DNA of 8,623 bases from assembly GCA_902765035.1 (NCBI GenBank), contig CACWYF010000039.1, positions 1 through 8,623 on the forward strand, in the 5' to 3' direction. The stretch comes from an uncultured Eubacteriales bacterium (GTDB taxonomy: Bacteria > Bacillota > Clostridia > Peptostreptococcales > Anaerovoracaceae). The translations under genes and the position numbers were made by a program. Positions 1-5,626 of this stretch are shown here, one piece after another. How positions within the stretch are numbered: position 1 is the first letter of the stretch; every line of letters begins with the position of its first letter. Under the pieces are notes generated by a model. The model searched no databases and was not told where the DNA came from. It saw nothing but the letters and a program-made list of their open reading frames with translations.

Positions 1-1
1 T

Positions 2-388
2 GCTGCGGATATTGCTGTAATGAACACATACGAGCTGAGAGATGAGATCGTATACTGCAGACAGATGCTCATGAAGGCGATGCGTCAGAAGATAGAGTCT
101 GAGCGTCTGCTGCTCTCATCGAGAACGGACCTTCTGCACTCCAACATGAGAGGAAAGATCACGGAAGCCCGCAGCGCTGTTGAAAAGGCCATGATCATGA
201 TAAGAGAAAACGATCCGCGTAATATCTTCTCCAAGGGTTATGCCGCTGTAACGGATTCTGACGGACACATACTTCCGGGTGTTGACAGCATTGAAGAAGG
301 CGGCTCCTACACAGTCAGGATGCGCGACGGCAGCTTCACAGCTCTTGCATCAGATGTAAAAAAGGAAGGACAGAACAATGGCAGATAA
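2..388 (+). CDS. xseA: Exodeoxyribonuclease VII large subunit, C-terminal part (partial)
   Basis: This is the C-terminal 128 residues of the large subunit of exonuclease VII, which degrades single-stranded DNA to oligonucleotides and is built with several XseB chains. The frame is open from the left edge, so the true start lies outside the window. The first residues, AADIAV, match the family's conserved 'T..AAELAVP' segment at the end of the catalytic domain. Next comes a charged helical stretch (about residues 8-68) that fits the long coiled coil where XseB binds. The family's C-terminal block follows, with FSKGYAAV and a D-G-H-I-L turn and then a short beta-rich tail. The stop overlaps the xseB start by 11 bases, which implies coupled translation. 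Identification rests on the C-terminal motifs and on the adjacent xseB. Confidence 0.93.
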   Translation, partial: AADIAVMNTYELRDEIVYCRQMLMKAMRQKIESERLLLSSRTDLLHSNMRGKITEARSAVEKAMIMIRENDPRNIFSKGYAAVTDSDGHILPGVDSIEEGGSYTVRMRDGSFTALASDVKKEGQNNGR

Positions 389-578
389 GACTTTTACACA
401 GGCCCTTAATGATCTTCAGAACGCCGCTTCTGAGATCGGCAGACAGGCAACAACGCTCGAGGATTCGCTTAAGCTCTTCGAGCAGGGAATGAAAGAAGCC
501 GAGTTCTGCAAGGAGATTCTCGACAAGGCTGACCAGAAGATCACGGTATATGAACAGGAGGCTGAAGCAGATGCTTAA
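378..578 (+). CDS. xseB: Exodeoxyribonuclease VII small subunit
   Basis: A 66-residue all-helical protein with the XseB family pattern: FTQALNDLQ near the N-terminus, then LEDSLKLFEQGM (about residues 27-38), then a cysteine and the LDKADQKI helix. The family forms a helical hairpin that coats the coiled coil of XseA and is needed for the holoenzyme. The length is slightly below the usual 70-85 residues because the acidic tail is short. The ATG start is preceded by a purine-rich AAGGAAGGA site at 362-370 inside the end of xseA. It overlaps xseA by 11 bases and ispA by 8 bases, so the three are probably made from one message by coupled translation. Confidence 0.95.
   Translation: MADKTFTQALNDLQNAASEIGRQATTLEDSLKLFEQGMKEAEFCKEILDKADQKITVYEQEAEADA
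556..561 (+). promoter_or_regulatory. Ribosome binding site that fixes the ispA start
   Basis: A perfect AGGAGG lies 9 bases before the ATG at 571, inside the end of xseB. An in-frame ATG at 550 would add seven residues (MNRRLKQ), but it lies upstream of this site and has no comparable one of its own. The start at 571 is therefore preferred. Confidence 0.8.
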
Positions 579-1461
579 ATTCGATGAGTACAAGAAGATG
601 GTCAACGATCATCTTACAGACTACATACCGCAGCTTGACGACAAGGCCTCAGTTCTCCGCGAAAGCATGGTATACAGCCTGAGTGTCGGCGGCAAACGCC
701 TCCGTCCGGTCCTTCTGCTTGCTTCATGCGATCTTGCAGGCGGGGACATTGAGAAGGCTCTTCCATATGCGGCTTCGCTTGAATACATACACACCTATTC
801 ACTCATACACGATGATCTTCCGGCCATGGACAACGATGATCTGAGGCGCGGAAAGCCGACCAACCATAAGGTCTATGGTGATGACATCGCTATTCTCGCC
901 GGAGACGGTCTTCTGAATACAGCTGCTGAGGTAATGACCGGAGAAGTGCTGAAGTACGCCGGTGATCCGGCAGCGATGCTGAGACATGCAGGCGCGGCTC
1001 ATGAGATCATGTCAAGGGCGGGTATCCGCGGCATGATAGGCGGTCAGACAGCGGATGTGAAAGGTGAGTATCAGGAGGCAACAGCTGATCTCGTGGAATT
1101 CATTGAGGAACACAAGACAGCAGATCTTCTTACCGCACCTGTAAGAGCAGGACTCATGCTGGCCGGTGCTGATGAAGAAACACTCACAGCCATGACATCA
1201 TATGCACACGATATAGGTGTAGCATTTCAGATACTTGACGACATCCTCGACTTTGAGGGTGACGCCGAACTGATAGGCAAAAACGTCGGAAAGGATCAGG
1301 ACCTCGGCAAGTGCAACTACGTATGTGTCCACGGAATGGACGCTGCAAAACAGGAACTTCACAGGCTGACTGCTTCTGCCAGAGAGGCGGCAGCATCATG
1401 CGGTGAGGGTTCCGGATTCTTCGTTGAACTTGCTGAAAGTCTTGAAATCAGAAAATACTGA
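571..1461 (+). CDS. ispA: Farnesyl diphosphate synthase (polyprenyl synthetase family)
   Basis: Condenses isopentenyl diphosphate with dimethylallyl and geranyl diphosphate to give farnesyl diphosphate, precursor of undecaprenyl and other polyprenyl lipids. The 296 residues match the family length. The substrate-binding GGKRLRP is at about residues 40-46. The first aspartate-rich motif, DDLPAMD, spans 81-87 with the two-residue insertion of bacterial type farnesyl synthases, and is followed by NDDLRRGKPTNH. GGQ and the lysine and threonine of EEHKTADL lie mid-protein, and the second aspartate-rich motif, DDILD, spans 223-227. The sequence before the first motif (IHTYSLIH) is almost that of E. 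coli IspA, favouring a C15 product, although geranylgeranyl synthase activity cannot be excluded. It overlaps xseB by 8 bases and dxs by 1 base (TGATG). Pairing with dxs puts both ends of early isoprenoid synthesis in one operon. Confidence 0.94.
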   Translation: MLKFDEYKKMVNDHLTDYIPQLDDKASVLRESMVYSLSVGGKRLRPVLLLASCDLAGGDIEKALPYAASLEYIHTYSLIHDDLPAMDNDDLRRGKPTNHKVYGDDIAILAGDGLLNTAAEVMTGEVLKYAGDPAAMLRHAGAAHEIMSRAGIRGMIGGQTADVKGEYQEATADLVEFIEEHKTADLLTAPVRAGLMLAGADEETLTAMTSYAHDIGVAFQILDDILDFEGDAELIGKNVGKDQDLGKCNYVCVHGMDAAKQELHRLTASAREAAASCGEGSGFFVELAESLEIRKY

Positions 1462-3317
1462 TGAAATACGATTTATTACACGATGACCTTATAAATATCT
1501 GCAAGACTGCATCAGTCTCAGACCTTGAAGACCTCTGCGAAGAGATCAGGCGTTTTCTTGTTGAAAAAGTATCCAAGACCGGAGGACATCTCGCATCCAA
1601 CCTCGGTATCGTTGAGCTGAGTGTTGCTCTGATGCGTGTATTTGACAGTCCCCGTGACCGCATCATCTATGATGTCGGCCACCAGTCGTACGTTCATAAG
1701 ATACTGACAGGAAGAGCTGCGGGATTTGATACGCTGAGGCAGTACGGAGGCATGTCCGGATTCCCGAAGAGCCGTGAGAGCGAGCATGATGCGTATGACA
1801 CAGGCCATTCAAGCACATCTGTAAGCGCAGCTTACGGAATGGCTGTCGCACGCGACATAAGCGGTGATGATTACAATGTCATCGCTGTCATCGGAGACGG
1901 CTCCATCACCAACGGCATCGTCTATGAGGCTCTCAACAACATCGGTTCCAACCAGACAAGGGTCATGACGATCCTCAATGACAACGGGATGTCCATCTCA
2001 CATAATGTCGGCGCTCTTTCCAAGTACCTCAACAAGGTAAGAGCTTCCAGGAAATATGACCAGACCAAGGTGTCCGTCAAGACAGCCCTCGGAACTGTGC
2101 CGGTCATCGGCAATCCGCTCCAGAAAGGGATAAAGAAGTCCAAGCAGAAGATCAAGTATTCTGTGATAGGCGAGGAAGGTCATCTTATCGAAGACCTCGG
2201 CATCAAGTATTTCGGACCGGTCGACGGATATGACCTCAAACAGATGACGGATATCCTTAAAGCCGCATCCGAATACAACGGCCCGACTCTCATACATGTC
2301 ATCACCAAGAAGGGCAAGGGATACGAGTGGTCTGAAAAATACCCGAGAAAATTCCACGGTATCGGTCCGTTCGACACCCAGACAGGTCAGACCGCATCCG
2401 GCGGAGCTCCATCGTACTCCAAGGTATTTGGAGAGAAGCTCACCGAGCTTGCGAACAAGGATGACAAGATCATCGCCATCGCTGCCGCAATGGGTACTGC
2501 TACCGGACTCCTTCCGTTCTATGATGCGCATGAGGACAGGTATTTTGACGTAGGCATAGCAGAAGAGCACGCAGTAGTTTTCGCTGCAGGCCTTGCAAAG
2601 TCGGGATATAAGCCTGTCGTAGCGATATACTCGACCTTCCTGCAGAGATCCTTCGACTTCCTGCTCGAGGATATAGCCCTTCAGAATCTGCATGTCGTCT
2701 TTGCAGTCGACAGAGCAGGTCTTGTAGGCGCAGACGGCGAGACGCATCACGGTATATTCGATCTGTCATACCTGTCCATGATACCCGGAATGACAGTGCT
2801 GGCTCCAGCAGACGGCTATCAGCTGGCTGAGATGCTCGAATTCGCTGTCGACATGGACGGCCCTGTAGCGATCAGATACCCGAGAGGATCGAGCGAGTGC
2901 AAACACCTCCGTCTCAGGAAGTTCAGAGGCAGCAACTCTGTTATCAGCGAAGGTAAGGATGTAACTATCATAGCAGCAGGCGCAATGCTTGATGAGTGCA
3001 TAGATGCTGCTGACATCCTGAGGGAAAAGGGAATAGATGCAGGCATCATCAACGCCGCAGTTATCAAGCCGCTTGACTCCACATGGGCTGATCTGAAGTC
3101 AGGTCTTGTGGTCACAGTCGAGGATAATGTTCAGCGCGGCGGATTCGGCGAGGGATTCTCAAATGAATTCAAGGATGCACCTTACGATATCCTTACGATA
3201 GCTATCCCTGATACTTTTGTAGAGCATGGAGATATACCATCACTCAGAAAAGAATGCGGCATAGATGCAGAGTCCATTGCAATGCGCATTCAGACACGAT
3301 TAGGCAGCAGTAATTGA
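1461..3317 (+). CDS. dxs: 1-deoxy-D-xylulose-5-phosphate synthase (divergent)
   Basis: A thiamine-diphosphate enzyme that joins pyruvate and glyceraldehyde 3-phosphate to give DXP, the first step of the MEP pathway. Its 618 residues match the family. The visible conserved positions are GGHLASNLG (His43), DVGHQ (His74) and HKILTGR, the TPP/Mg motif GDG at 145-147 with LNDN near 172-175, FHG (His299), catalytic Glu368 in GIAEEHAV, STFLQR, DRAGLVGADG and THHG (His429), and RYPRG. The C-terminal transketolase domain is complete. Several positions that are nearly fixed elsewhere differ: ALH reads ALM (58), NDNEMS reads NDNGMS (176), GPxDGH reads GPVDGY (257), AEQHAV reads AEEHAV (369) and the HDV segment reads EDI (403). 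Catalytic residues are kept, so I expect an active enzyme from a divergent branch. The start overlaps the ispA stop as TGATG and has no good ribosome site of its own, so translation is probably coupled. Confidence 0.92.
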   Translation: MKYDLLHDDLINICKTASVSDLEDLCEEIRRFLVEKVSKTGGHLASNLGIVELSVALMRVFDSPRDRIIYDVGHQSYVHKILTGRAAGFDTLRQYGGMSGFPKSRESEHDAYDTGHSSTSVSAAYGMAVARDISGDDYNVIAVIGDGSITNGIVYEALNNIGSNQTRVMTILNDNGMSISHNVGALSKYLNKVRASRKYDQTKVSVKTALGTVPVIGNPLQKGIKKSKQKIKYSVIGEEGHLIEDLGIKYFGPVDGYDLKQMTDILKAASEYNGPTLIHVITKKGKGYEWSEKYPRKFHGIGPFDTQTGQTASGGAPSYSKVFGEKLTELANKDDKIIAIAAAMGTATGLLPFYDAHEDRYFDVGIAEEHAVVFAAGLAKSGYKPVVAIYSTFLQRSFDFLLEDIALQNLHVVFAVDRAGLVGADGETHHGIFDLSYLSMIPGMTVLAPADGYQLAEMLEFAVDMDGPVAIRYPRGSSECKHLRLRKFRGSNSVISEGKDVTIIAAGAMLDECIDAADILREKGIDAGIINAAVIKPLDSTWADLKSGLVVTVEDNVQRGGFGEGFSNEFKDAPYDILTIAIPDTFVEHGDIPSLRKECGIDAESIAMRIQTRLGSSN

Positions 3318-3330
3318 TATTAGCTGTTCA

Positions 3331-3420
3331 GATGAAAATGATGTCTTGAGAGAGTATTCCGCAGGAAGCATATATGATATGCCGGCTTCCGAGGACGCGA
3401 ACGAAAGACTCATTTTCATC
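3331..3420. other. Structured intergenic element between dxs and tlyA (nested inverted repeats)
   Basis: The gap between dxs and tlyA is dominated by self-complementary sequence. GATGAAAATGA at 3331-3341 is perfectly complementary to 3410-3420. After one unpaired T (3342), GTCTT at 3343-3347 pairs with AAGAC at 3405-3409, giving a 16 bp interrupted outer stem. Inside it, GGAAGCATAT at 3364-3373 pairs with ATATGC (3377-3382) and TTCC (3387-3390) around an ATG loop, with CGGC bulged. GGAA at 3364-3367 could instead pair with TTCC at 3357-3360, so alternative folds exist. No T-run follows, so it does not look like a terminator. The flanks show no target-site duplication, so a mobile miniature element is not supported. 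It may be a cis-acting RNA structure, a processing site or a protein-binding region for tlyA. I do not recognise a known RNA family. Confidence 0.55.
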
Positions 3421-3453
3421 AAAAGTATATATACAAGGTTTATTTTAAGGTGA
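3346..3453 (+). CDS. Possible small ORF filling the dxs-tlyA gap (doubtful)
   Basis: A frame different from dxs and tlyA stays open from 3304 to a TGA at 3451-3453, which overlaps the tlyA GTG start as GTGA, a common coupling arrangement. The only conventional start in its upstream part is the TTG at 3346, giving 35 residues that end in IFIKSIYTRFILR. There is no good ribosome binding site before that TTG. An ATT at 3313 would give a longer form. The frame runs through the inverted-repeat element, whose pairing constraint already explains the sequence, and an open frame of this length can arise by chance. I recognise no family. It could be a leader peptide coupled to tlyA, or nothing. Confidence 0.15.
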   Translation: MREYSAGSIYDMPASEDANERLIFIKSIYTRFILR

Positions 3454-4238
3454 AAGAAAGATTAGACGTACTTGTAGTTAATAACGGCCTTGCGGAATCA
3501 AGGGAAAAAGCCAAGAGGACCATCATGGCCGGCCTTGTGACTGTCGACGGAAGACTTGAGGACAAGCCCGGTTCGAGGTTTGACATCGATGCCGACATTC
3601 AGGTCGCAGGCAGGGAATGCCCGTATGTAAGCAGGGGCGGTCTCAAGCTCCAGAAGGCCATCGAAGACTGGGGCGTATCCTGTGAGAACGCTGTCTGCGT
3701 TGACATGGGAGCTTCCACCGGAGGCTTTACCGACTGCATGCTGCAGCACGGAGCCGTCAAGGTCTATGCCATTGACGTCGGTTACGGCCAGCTTGATTAT
3801 AAGCTGAGAGTCGACCCGAGGGTCGTCAACATGGAGAAGACCAACATCAGATATCTTGACACAGATCTCATAGAAGAACCGGTCAACCTGATATCCATAG
3901 ATGTCAGCTTCATATCCGTAAGCCATATGTTTCCTGTCGCATCGAAGATCCTTGCTCCCGGCGGAAAGATCCTGTGCCTTGTAAAGCCGCAGTTTGAAGC
4001 CGGCAGAGAGCAGGTCGGAAAGGGCGGTATCGTAAGGGATCCGGCTGTTCATGAGGAAGTTATAAACAAGGTAATAGGATATGGTGAAGAAAACGGGCTT
4101 TATCCGACTGCGTTAACTTTTTCACCAATTAAGGGAACAAAAGGAAACATTGAATATTTGCTTTTACTTTCCAACGAAAAGTGCGATAATAATATAGGTG
4201 TGCGGGAGGTCGTAGCAGCATCGCACGCTGACCTTTAA
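3450..4238 (+). CDS. tlyA: TlyA-type 16S/23S rRNA (cytidine-2'-O)-methyltransferase
   Basis: A 262-residue protein with an N-terminal S4 RNA-binding domain (RLDVLVVNNGLAESREKAKRTIMAG, about residues 4-28) and an FtsJ/RrmJ-type methyltransferase domain. TlyA enzymes methylate ribose 2'-OH groups on 23S rRNA, and on 16S rRNA in the longer subtype, which affects capreomycin-type drug sensitivity. Older annotations call them hemolysins. Visible motifs are YVSRGGLKL, the SAM-binding loop DMGASTGGFTD (85-95), DVGYGQL, SIDVSFIS, LVKPQFEAG and SPIKGTKGNIEYLL. The catalytic tetrad reads K66, D151, K179, E235, the same spacing as K69-D154-K182-E238 of Mycobacterium tuberculosis TlyA as I remember it. 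The start is GTG with a weak AAGG about 11 bases upstream. No other start suits the conserved N-terminus. The last 40 codons are distinctly AT-rich, probably because a promoter for the next gene lies there. Confidence 0.93.
   Translation: MKERLDVLVVNNGLAESREKAKRTIMAGLVTVDGRLEDKPGSRFDIDADIQVAGRECPYVSRGGLKLQKAIEDWGVSCENAVCVDMGASTGGFTDCMLQHGAVKVYAIDVGYGQLDYKLRVDPRVVNMEKTNIRYLDTDLIEEPVNLISIDVSFISVSHMFPVASKILAPGGKILCLVKPQFEAGREQVGKGGIVRDPAVHEEVINKVIGYGEENGLYPTALTFSPIKGTKGNIEYLLLLSNEKCDNNIGVREVVAASHADL
4163..4190 (+). promoter_or_regulatory. Promoter candidate inside the tlyA 3' end
   Basis: A TTTACT (-35-like, 4163-4168), a 16-base spacer and TGC-GATAAT (extended -10, 4182-4190) form a fair sigma-70-type promoter within the last codons of tlyA. 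A start near 4197 would give the aminotransferase gene a leader of about 98 bases. The match is 4/6 and 5/6 plus the TG extension. It sits in a local AT-rich patch unlike the rest of tlyA. The downstream gene has its own terminator and distinct codon bias, which fits separate expression. Confidence 0.4.
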
Positions 4239-4254
4239 ACGTTATATTTTAAAG
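4200..4254 (+). promoter_or_regulatory. Possible folded leader of the aminotransferase gene
   Basis: GTGCG (4200-4204) can pair with CGCAC (4222-4226), and AGGTC (4207-4211) with GACCT (4230-4234). The two helices cross, as in an H-type pseudoknot. CTTTAAA (4233-4239) can pair with TTTAAAG (4248-4254), though it competes with the second helix at its edge. The helices are short and the region partly codes for TlyA, so chance pairing is quite possible. Confidence 0.2.
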
Positions 4255-4263
4255 TTAACCCTA

Positions 4264-4269
4264 TATAAT
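4264..4269 (+). promoter_or_regulatory. Consensus TATAAT before the aminotransferase gene, without a clear -35
   Basis: A perfect TATAAT lies 25 bases before the gene. The best hexamers 15-19 bases upstream (such as TTATAT) match the -35 consensus poorly and no TG extension is present. It may be a second start site or just AT-rich sequence. Confidence 0.25.
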
Positions 4270-4280
4270 CTTTTTAATGT

Positions 4281-4286
4281 AAGGAG
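4281..4286 (+). promoter_or_regulatory. Strong ribosome binding site of the aminotransferase gene
   Basis: AAGGAG lies 8 bases before the ATG at 4295, in an unstructured A-rich context. It is one of the best ribosome sites in the window and agrees with the biased codon use of the gene it serves. Confidence 0.75.
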
Positions 4287-4294
4287 ATCAAGAA

Positions 4295-5497
4295 ATGAAA
4301 GTATCTGAAAGAGTAGCAGGAATGCAGTTCTCACCGATCAGAAGATTCAATGTTTTCGCATTTGAAGCTGAAGATCAGGGCAAGAAGGTTTACCGTCTGA
4401 ACATCGGACAGCCTGATATCGAAACACCTCCTTGCTTCAAAGAAGCAATCAATGCTTATGACAAGAAGGTCATCGCATATGCAGAGTCCGGCGGTGTAAA
4501 CGAACTGCTCGATGCTATGATCTACTACATGAAGAGAGACTATGACATGGAATATGAGAGAAAGGACATCCTCGTAACTAACGGCGGATCCGAAGCTCTT
4601 ATTCTTGCTTTCACAGCTCTCCTGAACCCTGGTGACGAAGCTCTCATCGCTGAGCCTTTCTACACCAACTACAACACATTCTGCAACGAAGTAAGCGGCA
4701 AGCTCGTACCACTTACAACTTCTGCAGAGGACGGATATGACTGGGCTAAGAGAGACCTCATCGAGGCTGCTATCACACCTAAGACCAAGGCTATCTGCTG
4801 CCTGTCCCCGGGCAACCCAACAGGAAGAGTTCTTACTCTTGAAGACATGAAGCTCATCGGCGACATCGCTAAGGAGCACGACCTCTGGATCATCTCCGAC
4901 GAGGTTTACAGAGAGTTCGTATATGACGGCAGAGAAGCTCACTCCTTCGGTCAGCTTCCTGACATCGCAGACAGAGTCGTTATCGTAGACTCCGTATCCA
5001 AGAGATGGTCTGCATGCGGCGCAAGAATCGGTGCTGCTATCTCCAAGAATCAGGACTTCATGCAGGCACTGCTGAAGCTCGCTCAGGGCAGACTCTGCGT
5101 ACCTACACTCGAGCAGGTTGGTGCTGCAGCTCTGTACAGAATGCCAAAGAGCTACTATGATGAGATGAAGGCTGAGTATGAAGCAAGAAGAGATGCTGCA
5201 TACGAAGAGATCTCCAAGATCCCTGGCGTAGTTTGCCAGAAGCCTGCAGGCGCATTCTACATGACATGCAAGCTCCCTGTAGACAACATCGAGGACTTCC
5301 TGATGTTCATGCTCAAGGAATTCGATGACAACGGTGAGACAGCAATGTTCGCACCAGCTCCTGGATTCTATGCAACAAAGGGTCTCGGCGGCAACGAGAT
5401 GCGTATCGCATACGTTCTCACACCGGACAAGATGAGAAGAGCATGCGAGCTCATCAAGATGGGCGTTGAAGCTTACAACGCAAAGCAGGGCAAGTAG
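4295..5497 (+). CDS. Pyridoxal-phosphate-dependent class I aminotransferase (aspartate aminotransferase-like)
   Basis: A 400-residue fold-type I PLP enzyme that moves amino groups between an amino acid and a 2-oxo acid in the cytoplasm. Motifs are LNIGQPDIETP near the N-terminus, YAESGG, NGGSEAL (phosphate-binding loop), SPGNPTG with N174, SDEVYREF with D202 and Y205, SVSKRWSACGARIG with the Schiff-base lysine K236, and NEMRIAYVL with R370 for the substrate carboxylate. The family includes many enzymes annotated as aspartate aminotransferase. Substrate range cannot be read from sequence, so I give no gene symbol. The gene stands alone between a promoter candidate and a strong terminator. Its arginine codons are almost all AGA with a few CGT, and it avoids AGG and CGC, which are common in neighbours such as mutS. 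This suggests high expression, as expected if it has a central role in nitrogen or amino-acid metabolism. Confidence 0.92.
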   Translation: MKVSERVAGMQFSPIRRFNVFAFEAEDQGKKVYRLNIGQPDIETPPCFKEAINAYDKKVIAYAESGGVNELLDAMIYYMKRDYDMEYERKDILVTNGGSEALILAFTALLNPGDEALIAEPFYTNYNTFCNEVSGKLVPLTTSAEDGYDWAKRDLIEAAITPKTKAICCLSPGNPTGRVLTLEDMKLIGDIAKEHDLWIISDEVYREFVYDGREAHSFGQLPDIADRVVIVDSVSKRWSACGARIGAAISKNQDFMQALLKLAQGRLCVPTLEQVGAAALYRMPKSYYDEMKAEYEARRDAAYEEISKIPGVVCQKPAGAFYMTCKLPVDNIEDFLMFMLKEFDDNGETAMFAPAPGFYATKGLGGNEMRIAYVLTPDKMRRACELIKMGVEAYNAKQGK

Positions 5498-5534
5498 TTG
5501 ATCAGTATTGATTGAATTACACTTTACAAAGGCG

Positions 5535-5565
5535 GTAGGGGGAGATACTCCCCCTACAGTTTTTT
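5535..5565 (+). terminator. Rho-independent terminator after the aminotransferase gene
   Basis: GTAGGGGGAG (5535-5544) and CTCCCCCTAC (5548-5557) form a perfect 10 bp stem closed by an ATA loop, followed two bases later by six T residues (5560-5565). It ends the aminotransferase transcript and separates it from mutS. In the opposite direction no T-run follows the stem, so it acts mainly on the + strand. Confidence 0.95.
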
Positions 5566-5581
5566 AGATTAGTTAACACTC

Positions 5582-5626
5582 GTATTTCAGATGCCGGTCT
5601 CTTCTGACCGGAAAGGGGTATTTCAG
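5582..5626 (+). repeat. Direct repeat GTATTTCAG flanking a hairpin in the mutS leader
   Basis: GTATTTCAG occurs at 5582-5590 and again at 5618-5626, the second copy running into the GTG start of mutS. Between them CCGGTC (5594-5599) and GACCGG (5606-5611) form a perfect 6 bp hairpin with a TCTTCT loop. The AAAGGGG ribosome site (5612-5618) follows the hairpin directly. I find no convincing -35/-10 pair between the terminator and mutS, so the promoter is unassigned. Confidence 0.5.

Noticed and set aside
550..570. Upstream ATG giving ispA seven more residues
   Set aside because: The AGGAGG ribosome site lies downstream of this ATG and 9 bases before the ATG at 571, so the later start is used.
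1998..2750. A 250-codon open frame on the - strand inside dxs
   Set aside because: It lies wholly antisense to a well-supported gene and its translation shows no recognisable motif. It reflects codon periodicity of dxs.
3346..3378. Promoter TTGAGA / TATGAT upstream of tlyA
   Set aside because: The spacing is 21 bases, too long, and closer hexamers match poorly. The sequence is explained by the inverted repeats.
3364..3390. Intrinsic terminator after dxs
   Set aside because: The hairpin is not followed by a T-run on either strand.
3331..3420. Miniature inverted-repeat mobile element
   Set aside because: The ends are good inverted repeats, but the flanks show no direct duplication and no second copy is present in the window.
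3498..4052. A 184-codon open frame on the - strand inside tlyA
   Set aside because: It is antisense to conserved S4 and methyltransferase motifs, with no family resemblance of its own.
4331..4942. A 203-codon open frame on the - strand inside the aminotransferase gene
   Set aside because: It is antisense to a clearly conserved enzyme. Strong codon bias on the + strand removes antisense stops, and no family pattern is seen.
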